Positions 18,009 through 25,607 of a stretch of DNA of 54,287 bases are shown piece after piece. The notes under the pieces were generated by a model. The model was not told where the DNA came from. It ran no database searches and saw only the letters and a list, made by a program, of their open reading frames with translations. The DNA is from Oscillatoria princeps RMCB-10. Its GTDB lineage: Bacteria; Cyanobacteriota; Cyanobacteriia; Cyanobacteriales; Oscillatoriaceae. Location: NCBI GenBank assembly GCA_019359235.1, contig JAHHHT010000046.1, positions 1 to 54,287 on the forward strand, read 5' to 3'. A program made the position numbers and the translations under genes. Each line of letters starts with the position of its first letter. The stretch's first letter is position 1.

Positions 18009-18587
18009 TCACTCCACCGGCGCAGACTCTAGAAACTCCTTAATATTCACCTGAATGTACATTTGGGAAGCGCCGGAACTGTGGCGGAGTGGGCCGGTGG
18101 ATCGACCTCGGAGCGTCTCGCCGAGCTGCTGTAGAATTGGCAGGGGGTCGTCATTTGGTCGCAGCGTCATCAGCAAAGTATCGCAACCCCCTCCGTCAGA
18201 GCGACTCGTGCAGATTGCCGTCATCGGTTCAAGGGGCGGCTTACGTTCGATTGTCCCATGAGTCAGGAACAGAAGGCTGCCATTTTCGTGAGCCTTTTGC
18301 AATCGGGGCGACACCTCCTTGCAGCGCTCCTCTGGAGTGTAGCCCCACTTGCTGAAATAATCCGTTTCCCAGCGAACAACCGCAATTTTCCCGCGTTCAG
18401 CCCAAGCGTAGGTGGTGAACAATTTTTGACCGCTCACCTTGTCGTAGCCCTCACCGCAGATAAAACTGACCGTCTCACTGGACTTATCTGGATTAGATTT
18501 GGGCTGCTCCGAGGCTCCTGTCGTGTTGGCGCAACCGGCAGCCATTACCCCTGTCGCCAGAACTGCTATAATTGCTTTGAGCTTCAT
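18009..18587 (-). CDS. COP23-domain lipoprotein
   Basis: COP23 (circadian oscillating polypeptide of 23 kDa) is a cyanobacteria-specific membrane-associated family of unknown biochemical role. I start at ATG 18587 because GAGAGG sits at the right distance; the upstream GTG overlaps this site. The 192-aa product has a lipoprotein signal (MAAGC, C19). It then shows the family pattern: FICGEGYDK, TYAWAERGKIAVVRW, FSKWGYTPEERCKEVSPRLQ, ICTSRSDGGGCDTLLMTL and a C-terminal LRGRSTGPLRHSSG. Cysteines in FICG, ERCKEV and ICTS...GGC probably form disulfides. It lies beside a trypsin-TPR lipoprotein, a pairing that suggests both act in the same compartment (inference). Confidence 0.87.
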   Translation of the reverse strand: MKLKAIIAVLATGVMAAGCANTTGASEQPKSNPDKSSETVSFICGEGYDKVSGQKLFTTYAWAERGKIAVVRWETDYFSKWGYTPEERCKEVSPRLQKAHENGSLLFLTHGTIERKPPLEPMTAICTSRSDGGGCDTLLMTLRPNDDPLPILQQLGETLRGRSTGPLRHSSGASQMYIQVNIKEFLESAPVE

Positions 18588-18744
18588 GGCCGGCACCTCT
18601 CCCCCGCAAGCGATTATAAGATTCTCCCTAACCTATCACAGATTCTCCCGTTTGGCTAGGCTTTTTTGTAACAAAATATTGCGGAATGCCGGTGCCGGTG
18701 CCGGTGGGCTTTGTCTGGATAACCGCGATTTCAGGAGAGAAGGG

Positions 18745-18779
18745 GTAGGGTGCGTTCCCTCTTAGGGAACGCACCCTAC
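18745..18779. repeat. 35-bp palindrome, copy 1
   Basis: GTAGGGTGCGTTCCCT and AGGGAACGCACCCTAC are perfect complements around CTT. An identical 35-bp copy is at 20173-20207. The two copies bracket the kinase gene 18799-20046. Here the palindrome falls 20 bp after the kinase stop and could act as a 3' hairpin. Confidence 0.85.
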
Positions 18780-18798
18780 TACTCTCCACCGGCACCCA

Positions 18799-20046
18799 TC
18801 AGCGAGTACCGCTAATCACCCGCAAAGTGTAAGCCCCTGTTTCCCCCGCTTCCTTGGAACGGGCAATAACCGTATAAGTCCCATCCGCCGGCAGAGTCGT
18901 GACAATTTTGGCATTAAAATTCTGCGGCGATATATCATCATTATAATCCACTGTGTTGCCATCCGCATTGCGCAAAACCAAATAGGGGTCTAACTCCTGA
19001 CTCGCCATCTCAACCGTCACCCGCGCGCCCCCGCGCCCCTCAAAAAAATACACCTTCGAGAACGTGCTGTCCAGAGGGTTGTCGCTGCGGTCAGCACTGG
19101 TGAGAACACCGCTCACCGCTTCCCCATTCACCGGCAATCGGGAAGATGAATCTTTCCCGCCGGCGAGCAACTTGATAACTGCCGGTGCTATAATAAGAAC
19201 CAGCACCACCGGCACCGCCCATAAAAACGCCGGCAGACCCGCAGGCTTTTTCAAAGCCCTGACAGCTTGCAGCGCTTCCTTCGTGGAGTAACGCTGCGGG
19301 CAGTCCCGCCGCACCATTTTGTCTAAAATATCCCCTAACTTCTGGCTCACCGGCACTCGGTCGCGCCAGATAACTTCCTGAGTGGCGGGAGCGAGTGGGA
19401 GTTGCAGCGGGTTTTTTCCCGTAAGTGCTTCAATGGCAATCATTCCCACCGCATAGACATCACTTTTCAACTCCGGGTGGCGAGCGATTTGCTCCACCGG
19501 CATATATCCCTTCGTGCCAATCATAATCGTTGAGTTAGCCGCCTTGCTGTTGACCTCCTTAACCGCCCCGAAATCAATCAAAAACAACTTCTTATCCCCA
19601 TCGCGCCGCATAATATTCTTCGGGCTAATGTCGCGGTGGATAACGTTATTGTCATGCACAAAGTCCAGAACTTCTAACAGTTCCAGCAACATGCCGGTCA
19701 CTTCCTCCTCTGGCAGGGGTTTGTCCGGAACCAGTTCCTGAGTCAGCGGATGCCCTGCAATGTATTCTTGAACCAGGTAAAATTCACCGCCGGACTCCAA
19801 ATAAGCAAAAAGCTGGGGAATTTGCGGATGAGTCCCCAGCTTTTGCAACGTTTCCGCCTCCTTCTTAAAGAGCCGGCGGGCAATCTGTAGAAGTTGAGGT
19901 TTAGAGCTAGCCTGTTTTAATTGCTTGACAACACAAGTCGGATATCCAGGCAGCTTTGTATCTTCTGCGAGATAGGTTTCCCCAAAAGTCCCTGAACTGA
20001 GAGCTCGCACAATCTTGTAACGCCCATCTAAAAGTTGTCCTATCAT
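18799..20046 (-). CDS. membrane Ser/Thr protein kinase with C-terminal PPC-like domain, paralog 1
   Basis: This 415-aa eukaryotic-type kinase has a glycine loop SSGTFGET (residues 17-24), catalytic lysine K41 (VVKQLK), HRDISPKN catalytic loop (137-144, D139) and DFG (158-160), so it should be active. An activation-segment GTKGYMPVEQ follows. A membrane helix lies at about 273-298. The outside part (about 307-413) resembles a bacterial pre-peptidase C-terminal (PPC) domain: FSKVYFFEGRGGARVTVEM, DPYLVLRNADG, PADGTYTVIARS. PPC domains usually sit on secreted proteases; on a kinase it may sense an extracytoplasmic ligand (inference). A paralog lies at 20774-22066. Confidence 0.92.
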   Translation of the reverse strand: MIGQLLDGRYKIVRALSSGTFGETYLAEDTKLPGYPTCVVKQLKQASSKPQLLQIARRLFKKEAETLQKLGTHPQIPQLFAYLESGGEFYLVQEYIAGHPLTQELVPDKPLPEEEVTGMLLELLEVLDFVHDNNVIHRDISPKNIMRRDGDKKLFLIDFGAVKEVNSKAANSTIMIGTKGYMPVEQIARHPELKSDVYAVGMIAIEALTGKNPLQLPLAPATQEVIWRDRVPVSQKLGDILDKMVRRDCPQRYSTKEALQAVRALKKPAGLPAFLWAVPVVLVLIIAPAVIKLLAGGKDSSSRLPVNGEAVSGVLTSADRSDNPLDSTFSKVYFFEGRGGARVTVEMASQELDPYLVLRNADGNTVDYNDDISPQNFNAKIVTTLPADGTYTVIARSKEAGETGAYTLRVISGTR

Positions 20047-20172
20047 AGCTCAGTGATTAGGTCGTACTGTTCCTGTATTATCCCTGTTAGAGCGCCTCGC
20101 CACTTGAGAAGAGACAGGAGAACGTAGGACCGTCGTCTCGCCTGTCCCTATCCTGTCCGTGGGATTAGATTC

Positions 20173-20207
20173 GTAGGGTGCGTTCCCTCTTAGGGAACGC
20201 ACCCTAC
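20173..20207. repeat. 35-bp palindrome, copy 2
   Basis: This is identical to the palindrome at 18745-18779. It lies upstream of the start of kinase paralog 1. Confidence 0.85.
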
Positions 20208-20302
20208 TGCTGCTATATAGGTTAAGACGTAGGACAGGCGTTCCCTCCGATCCCTGTCCCTACGATTAGGTTAAGACGTAGGACAGGCGTTCCCTCCGAT
20301 CC

Positions 20303-20617
20303 CATCGTTCGAGCTCAGAGCTCCATCGTTCGAGCTCGGAGCTCCATCGTTCGAGCTCGGAGCTCCATCGTTCGAGTTCAGAGCTCCATCGTTCGAGCTC
20401 GGAGCTCCATCGTTCGAGCTCGGAGCTCCATCGTTCGAGCTCGGAGCTCCATCGTTCGAGCTCGGAGCTCCATCGTTCGAGCTCGGAGCTCCATCGTTCG
20501 AGCTCGGAGCTCCATTGTTCGAGCTCAGAGCTCCATCGTTCGAGCTCAGAGCTCCATCATTCGAGCTCAGAGCTCCATCGTTCGAGCTCAGAGCTCCATC
20601 GTTCGAGCTCAGAGCTC
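20303..20617. repeat. fifteen perfect-length 21-bp tandem repeats
   Basis: The unit CATCGTTCGAGCTCGGAGCT+C is repeated exactly 15 times (315 bp) with only a few substitutions (GG/AG alternation, a single T for C). Each unit contains two SacI-like GAGCTC palindromes. The 21-bp length keeps all frames open, so both strands show artificial heptapeptide repeats (SSNDGAL on minus). No spacers are present. It is a minisatellite likely to vary in copy number. Confidence 0.95.
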
Positions 20618-20773
20618 GGAGGCGAGATGCCGGTGCGGCGTCGCTATTCCTTAGGCGCAGGGGGGTGCACAGGCGAGACGCCTGTGCTACGTCGTTATTC
20701 GCCACGCGCCGGCGAGACTGCTTCTTAGCCCCCTCCCCGCCTGCGGGGAGGGGGTTGGGGGTGGGGTTCTTCC

Positions 20774-22066
20774 CTAATTCCCCACCGCCCGCAAATCGTA
20801 ATCCCCCGTTTCCCCCGTTTCCTTGGAGCGAGCGATCACAGTATAAGTCCCATCCACCGGCAGCTTCGCCAGAATTTTCGCATTAAAATCCACCGGCGAC
20901 ACATCATCATTAAAAGCCACGTCCTTCCCCTGCGGATCGCGCAAAATCAAAAAGGGGTCAAACACCTCACTCCTCATCTCAATTCTCACGTTCTGACCCC
21001 CGCGACCCTCAAAAACGTACAAATCCGCATAACTGTTATTCCCCAGAGGATCGAAGTGAGTGCTGTCACTGGTGCTCAGCGTCCCCCTCACCACTTCACC
21101 GCTGAGCCGCAATTGCACAGGCGACTCCTTCTTGTTATAGAATAAAACAAAGCCGGCAGCCGCCAAAACCGCAGCAGCCAACAGCCCCATCACAGCAGAT
21201 TTCTCCAGCCGAAGAGGCTGCGGCACTCCCAGAACAGAAGGCAGGGTAACAGCAGAACCACCCCGCCTCTTCAAAGCATGCAAAGCTTGCAGCGCTTCCT
21301 TCGCAGACGGGTAACGCTCATTAAAATCGTGGCGCACCATTTTATCCAAAACATCCGCCAAACCCCGACTCACCTGCGCTTTATCGCGCCAGAGCATTTC
21401 CAGATTTTGCGAATCTTTTGGCAGTTTCAGAGGCGAGATGCCGGTCAGTGCTTGGATGCCAATCGTCCCCACCGCATAGACATCGCTGCTCAAGCGGGGG
21501 TTTCCCAGCGCTTGCTCCACCGGCATATAGCCGTGAGTGCCAATAATAATCGTCGGGTTTGTCTGGGTCGTTATCTGTTTAACCGCCCCAAAATCAATCA
21601 GTACCAACTTGCTATCGCGCTCGCGCCGGATAATATTTCTCGGACAGATGTCGCGGTGGATAACATTGTGCCGGTGGACAAACTCTAGCACTTCTAACAG
21701 CTCTGACAAAATCTCGATCGCTTGCTCCTCTGGAAGAGGCAGTCCCGGCACAAGTTCCTCACTCAACGAATGTCCAGCCATGTATTCTTGGACGAGATAG
21801 AATTCCCCATTCCACTCAAAATAAGCGAACAGCTGGGGAATCTGCGAATGCGTTCCCAGCTGTTCCAAAGTTTCCGCCTCAGTATTAAAGAGGCGGCGAG
21901 CGACCGGCAGAATATTAGGCTCGGACTTAGCCGGCTGCAGTTGCTTCACAACACAGATCGGATTTCCCGGACGCTTAGTATCTTTTGCCAGATAGGTTTT
22001 GCCAAAGCTACCCGAACTCAGAGCTTTCGCGATTTCGTAGCGTCCATCTAAAAGTTGTCCTGTCAT
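20774..22066 (-). CDS. membrane Ser/Thr protein kinase with C-terminal PPC-like domain, paralog 2
   Basis: This 430-aa kinase parallels the neighbouring paralog throughout. It has MTGQLLDGRYEIAKALSSGS with the glycine loop, VVKQLQ lysine, HRDICPRN catalytic loop (D about 139), DFG in LIDFGAVKQ, one membrane helix (MGLLAAAVLAAAGFVLFY, about 298-316) and a PPC-like external domain (VYVFEGRGG-type start, DPFLILRDPQG, PVDGTYTVIARS). I start at ATG 22066 because MTGQLLDGRY aligns with MIGQLLDGRY of the paralog; upstream in-frame codons read through low-complexity repeats. The cysteine in HRDIC replaces the usual residue after the catalytic Asp, as in paralog 1 (S). Both kinases are oriented toward the COP23 and protease genes. 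Confidence 0.92.
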   Translation of the reverse strand: MTGQLLDGRYEIAKALSSGSFGKTYLAKDTKRPGNPICVVKQLQPAKSEPNILPVARRLFNTEAETLEQLGTHSQIPQLFAYFEWNGEFYLVQEYMAGHSLSEELVPGLPLPEEQAIEILSELLEVLEFVHRHNVIHRDICPRNIIRRERDSKLVLIDFGAVKQITTQTNPTIIIGTHGYMPVEQALGNPRLSSDVYAVGTIGIQALTGISPLKLPKDSQNLEMLWRDKAQVSRGLADVLDKMVRHDFNERYPSAKEALQALHALKRRGGSAVTLPSVLGVPQPLRLEKSAVMGLLAAAVLAAAGFVLFYNKKESPVQLRLSGEVVRGTLSTSDSTHFDPLGNNSYADLYVFEGRGGQNVRIEMRSEVFDPFLILRDPQGKDVAFNDDVSPVDFNAKILAKLPVDGTYTVIARSKETGETGDYDLRAVGN

Positions 22067-22574
22067 AAAAAATTGGTTCCAATTGGGGGCTAGGGGCTGG
22101 GGGGTAGTAGCTTTTATGTTAAAATACAGAACCAGAAACGTTTTGCGGAACATCCCAGCCTTTCCACCGGCACATCCCACCCCTCTCCCCCCCCAACTCT
22201 CTCCCCCCCCCTCCCCACAGACCGGTAGAGGGGATGGGCGGAGCATCCCATTTTTGGACTCCCCCTCACCCCCAACCCCTCTCCCACAAGGGGCTACGGC
22301 TCGCACACATCTTGGGTGTGCGACTGCAGCAAAGCCCCTCACCCCCCCAGCCCCCCTCTCCCACAAGGGGAGGGAAGGAGAAAGAGGTCTGTGCAACTTC
22401 ATCGAAAATTGGCATCACAGGGATTTGTGTGTGAACCGTAGCCCACGAGTGGGGAGAGGGGAGAATTCTTTATCTTTTCCCCCCTCTCCCTTTAAGGGAG
22501 AGGGGGGTTAGGGGGGTCAGGGTGAAAATATTTGCATGCATGGGGATGCTCCCGGGGTTGGGGGGGTGGGGCTC
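22067..22574. other. C-rich repeat intergenic region
   Basis: The gap contains several copies of CCCCTCTCCCACAAGGGG-like and CCCCCTCTCCCTTTAAGGGA hairpin repeats (about 22190-22230, 22270-22300, 22360-22385, 22480-22520). These are typical dispersed repeats. No promoter or gene could be assigned with confidence. Confidence 0.6.
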
Positions 22575-23915
22575 TCAGATCGCCGGCACACTCAACCCCT
22601 TGAGCACTCGCCCCCGCTCATCCTGACTCAGCCCCTTGCACTGCAACAACACCCCAAAACCCCCCAGCCCCATCGGACTCACCAGCTGGTGCAGAGCCTC
22701 TCGCCGGCGCAACAGCTCGCCCAGGTTTTGGGGTTGCGCCGCCGAAACAGCCGCAATCCGCTCCCCCAACCCCAGCGCCATCAAAAACAGCTCCTGCTTA
22801 GTAAACCCCACCGGCTCCAGCCCGCACAGCTCACCCTGACGCTGCAGCGCCGTAAAATCCACATGAGCCGTAATATCCTGTCGCCCAACATATATGTAAG
22901 GATCGTCGTGGTGACTGTGCCGGTAGTAGCACTGCAGCGTACCCGAACGCCGGCGCGGGCTGTAATACCGCTCCGCCGAATAGCCGTAATCCACAGTCAG
23001 CACATACCCCCGCCGCAGCCGGCTCGCCACCGCCCTCAGCCACTCCAGCGCCTCCAGATTCACCTCTGTGCGGTAGCCATCCACATACGCACCGCCCGGA
23101 AACTCAATCCCCACCAACTTAAAATACTCAGCAATCGCCGGTGTCGAAATCTCACCCGTCACCTCCGCAAACAGAGACTCCCCTCCCCCCTCTCGCTCCC
23201 CTCTCCCTTCATGGCGCTGCGCACTAGAAGGATGAGTGAAAACAGTTTCACTCATCGAAAACTCAATCTGACTCCCCCTCCCCGCCGGCGGGGAGGGGGT
23301 TGGGGGGTGGGGTTCTTCATCCTCCGAAGAAGAATTCCCAGCAGCAACAGTCACATAAACTTCCCGCAACCGCCCATCTTCGACCGCAATCAGGTGCACA
23401 GGCATTGCATCCACCAGCTCATTAGAAAACAGACAGCCCGTCACCGACTCAGCCGGTATCTCCTCCCACCGGCACCAGCGAACATTCCCACCGGCACTTG
23501 ACAAACGCGCCAAAATCTGCCTTTGCTCCGCAATCAGAGCCGGTGCTTTCTCAACAATAATATACTCCAAAACCTGGAAAAACGCAAGATAGTGCCGGTG
23601 GAGATATCGCAGCACATCCGCAGCCAGAAGCCCCTGTCCCGCGCCCATTTCCACAAGCTGAAAGCGAGCCGGTCGCCCCAGAACCTCCCACATCTCCACA
23701 AACTGCTCAGCCAGCAACTCCCCAAAATCAGCACCCAAGTGAGGCGAAGTAAAAAAATCGCCCCGCACCCCGATATTGACCTGATTCGTAGCGTAGTAGC
23801 CCTGCTGCCGGTGATACAGAACCAAATCCATATACTCAGCAAACGTAATGCGCCGGTGCCGGCTCTCAGCAATGCGCTGGAATATTATATCAGACAGTAC
23901 CGGATTCAAATCCAT
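22575..23915 (-). CDS. MidA/NDUFAF7-family SAM-dependent methyltransferase
   Basis: This is a member of the DUF185/MidA family; the mitochondrial relative NDUFAF7 methylates an arginine of a complex I subunit. The 446-aa protein has the N-terminal ITFAEYMDLVLYHRQQGYY and GDFFTSPHLGADFGELLAEQ, the SAM motif LVEMGAGQGLLAADVL, and FSNELVDAMPVHL, all typical. Residues about 210-255 (EEPHPPTPSPPAGRG...RGEREGGGE) are a low-complexity insertion that matches the dispersed CCCTCCCCGCCGGCGGGGAG repeat, which explains the excess over the usual length of about 390-400 aa. ndhH, encoding the NDH-1/complex I 49-kDa-type subunit, lies 112 bp upstream on the same strand, a suggestive neighbour given the NDUFAF7 role. 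Confidence 0.88.
   Translation of the reverse strand: MDLNPVLSDIIFQRIAESRHRRITFAEYMDLVLYHRQQGYYATNQVNIGVRGDFFTSPHLGADFGELLAEQFVEMWEVLGRPARFQLVEMGAGQGLLAADVLRYLHRHYLAFFQVLEYIIVEKAPALIAEQRQILARLSSAGGNVRWCRWEEIPAESVTGCLFSNELVDAMPVHLIAVEDGRLREVYVTVAAGNSSSEDEEPHPPTPSPPAGRGSQIEFSMSETVFTHPSSAQRHEGRGEREGGGESLFAEVTGEISTPAIAEYFKLVGIEFPGGAYVDGYRTEVNLEALEWLRAVASRLRRGYVLTVDYGYSAERYYSPRRRSGTLQCYYRHSHHDDPYIYVGRQDITAHVDFTALQRQGELCGLEPVGFTKQELFLMALGLGERIAAVSAAQPQNLGELLRRREALHQLVSPMGLGGFGVLLQCKGLSQDERGRVLKGLSVPAI
23188..23330. repeat. dispersed C/G-rich repeat inside the MidA-like CDS
   Basis: CTCCCCCTCCCCGCCGGCGG followed by GGAGGGGGTTGGGGGGTGGGGTTCTTC at about 23270-23320 is nearly the same as the intergenic repeat at 20727-20775. 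With a neighbouring CCCCTCTCGCTCCCC stretch (about 23188-23215) it encodes the extra 45 or so residues of the methyltransferase without breaking the frame. Confidence 0.8.
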
Positions 23916-23950
23916 AAACCTTCATCAATTCCCTTACCATGCAAAAAACC

Positions 23951-24012
23951 GCAGATAGCCCCAGAAATACGCACATTTATCTGCGTTTATCTGCGTTCAT
24001 CTGCGGTTCAAA
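23951..24012. repeat. TCTGCG simple repeat between midA-like gene and ndhH
   Basis: The motif (T/C)ATCTGCGTT(T/C)ATCTGCG is repeated (CATTTATCTGCGTTTATCTG, CGTTCATCTGCGGTTC). This simple repeat is common near gene ends in many bacteria. It fills most of the 112-bp gap. Confidence 0.6.
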
Positions 24013-24027
24013 ATTCCCAAGTAAAAC

Positions 24028-25212
24028 CTACCGATCGACCGATCCCATGATCACATCAATGCTGCCCAGAATCGCCACAATATCCGCCACCTTCATCCCG
24101 CGAAGCAGCGGAGGCAAAACCTGCAGATTGTTGAAATCTGCAGCGCGAATCTTCCAGCGCCAAGGGAAAACAGTGTCATCCCCGATAATATAAATCCCCA
24201 GCTCGCCCTTACCGCTTTCCACGCGGACATAGTGCTCGCCCTTAGGAATCTTAAACGTCGGAGCGATTTTCTTGCCGATAAACTGGTAGTCAAAACTGTT
24301 CCACTCAGACTTCGGACCGGCAGCCATCCGCTTCGCTTCCAGGTTCTCGTAGGGACCGCCCGGCAAACCCTTCAAAGCTTGGCGGAGAATCTTAACCGAC
24401 TCCCGCATCTCGCGAATCCGCACCACATAGCGGGCGAAGCAATCACCGGCACTTTCCCACTGCACCTCCCAGTCGAAGTCGTCATAGCACTCGTAGTGGT
24501 CAACCTTGCGCAAGTCCCACTTCACCCCAGACGCCCGCAGCATCGGACCGGTCAAACCCCAGTTAATCGCGTCCTCGCGACTGATGAAGCCGATCCCCTC
24601 CACCCGGCGGCGGAAAATTGGGTTGTCGGTAATCAAGCGCTCGTACTCGTCAATCTTCGGGTCCATGTAGTCGCAGAAGTCAAAGCACTTGTCCACCCAG
24701 CCGTAGGGCAGATCCGCCGCAACCCCGCCAATGCGGAAATAGTTGTTGTTCACCATCCGGTAGCCGGTAGCAGCTTCCCACAAATCGTAAATCAGCTCCC
24801 GCTCCCGGAAAATGTAGAAAAACGGCGTTTGAGCGCCAACGTCAGCCAAAAACGGGCCAAGCCAGAGCAAGTGATTGGCGAGCCGGTTCAGTTCCAGCAT
24901 AATAACGCGGATATAGCTGGCGCGTTTGGGAACAGCAATGTTAGCCAGTTTTTCCGGCGCATTGACTGTCACCGCCTCATTGAACATCCCCGCCGCATAG
25001 TCCCACCGGCTGACATAGGGGACATACATGATATTGGTGCGGTTCTCGGCGATTTTTTCCATTCCCCGGTGCAAGTAGCCGATCACCGGCTCGCAGTCCA
25101 CCACATTCTCCCCATCCAGGGTGACAATCAACCGCAGCACCCCGTGCATAGAAGGGTGGTGGGGTCCCATGTTGAGGATCATGGGTTCCGTTCTCGTTTC
25201 AATCCGTGGCAT
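24028..25212 (-). CDS. ndhH: NAD(P)H-quinone oxidoreductase subunit H
   Basis: NdhH is a hydrophilic-arm subunit of the cyanobacterial NDH-1 complex, related to the 49-kDa subunit of complex I that helps form the quinone site. The 394-aa product is the usual length from ATG 25212, after GGAG. It contains [20 protein letters not shown], the [24 protein letters not shown] quinone-site region and the C-terminal [28 protein letters not shown]. All look intact. It acts in respiration and photosystem I cyclic electron flow. It is divergent from the M48 peptidase gene and upstream of the MidA-like methyltransferase. Confidence 0.98.
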   Translation of the reverse strand: MPRIETRTEPMILNMGPHHPSMHGVLRLIVTLDGENVVDCEPVIGYLHRGMEKIAENRTNIMYVPYVSRWDYAAGMFNEAVTVNAPEKLANIAVPKRASYIRVIMLELNRLANHLLWLGPFLADVGAQTPFFYIFRERELIYDLWEAATGYRMVNNNYFRIGGVAADLPYGWVDKCFDFCDYMDPKIDEYERLITDNPIFRRRVEGIGFISREDAINWGLTGPMLRASGVKWDLRKVDHYECYDDFDWEVQWESAGDCFARYVVRIREMRESVKILRQALKGLPGGPYENLEAKRMAAGPKSEWNSFDYQFIGKKIAPTFKIPKGEHYVRVESGKGELGIYIIGDDTVFPWRWKIRAADFNNLQVLPPLLRGMKVADIVAILGSIDVIMGSVDR

Positions 25213-25607
25213 CGCTCCGCATTCTCCCCTATCTACACATTTCGCCACACTTCCACTGCCGCCTGAGGGCCACAACAGAAGAGGGCCAGCACTCCTGCTT
25301 TATAGCAGTTTTCACCAGCGTCGAGCACAGTTAGATCCCCCCAACCCCCCTTTTCAAGGGGGGCTAACTTCTTCCTCTCCTGTCCCCCCCCTTAAAAAGG
25401 GGGGGCTAGGGGGGGATCGAAAAAGGGGTCAGGGGGAGATCGATAGCTGTGGCTCACTCAGTGGCAATCTGCTTTACCAGCTAATGTTGATTTTTGTTGC
25501 ACTGACCTCATTATATTTGCTTCAGTCCCAGGGCTTAGGCCAAAATTGGTAAAAGCGATCAGAAAGATACACAGGATGCTGGGAATACCCAGCAGAGGAT
25601 GCGTCTG
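25213..25607. other. divergent intergenic region with GATCCCCCC repeats
   Basis: This 395-bp gap separates ndhH (minus) from the M48 gene (plus). It contains GATCCCCCCAACCCCCCTTT (25334-) and CCCCCCCTTAAAAAGGGGGG (25386-) with GGGGGGATC, the same repeat family as at 14451 and 14851. It is followed by GGCTCACTCAGTGGCAATCTGC, which resembles the flank of those copies. No promoter is assigned. Confidence 0.6.

Larger units (their letters stand above)
20047..20773. other. repeat-filled gap between the two kinase genes
   Basis: The 727-bp gap holds GACAGGCGT..CTC-type repeats near 20120-20155, 20226-20250 and 20276-20295, a 35-bp palindrome at 20173-20207, 15 tandem 21-bp units at 20303-20617, another GACAGGCGTCTC-type copy near 20668-20690 and a CCCCTCCCCGCCTGCGGGGA hairpin at about 20730-20760. 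No gene is credible here; open frames are produced by the 21-bp array. Confidence 0.8.

Noticed and set aside
20271-20705. 144-codon minus-strand frame with heptapeptide repeats
   Set aside because: It is generated by the 21-bp tandem array, whose unit length keeps every frame open; no signal, start context or homology.
22067-22402. N-terminal extension of kinase paralog 2
   Set aside because: The extra residues come from C-rich dispersed repeats; paralog 1 begins at the equivalent of ATG 22066.
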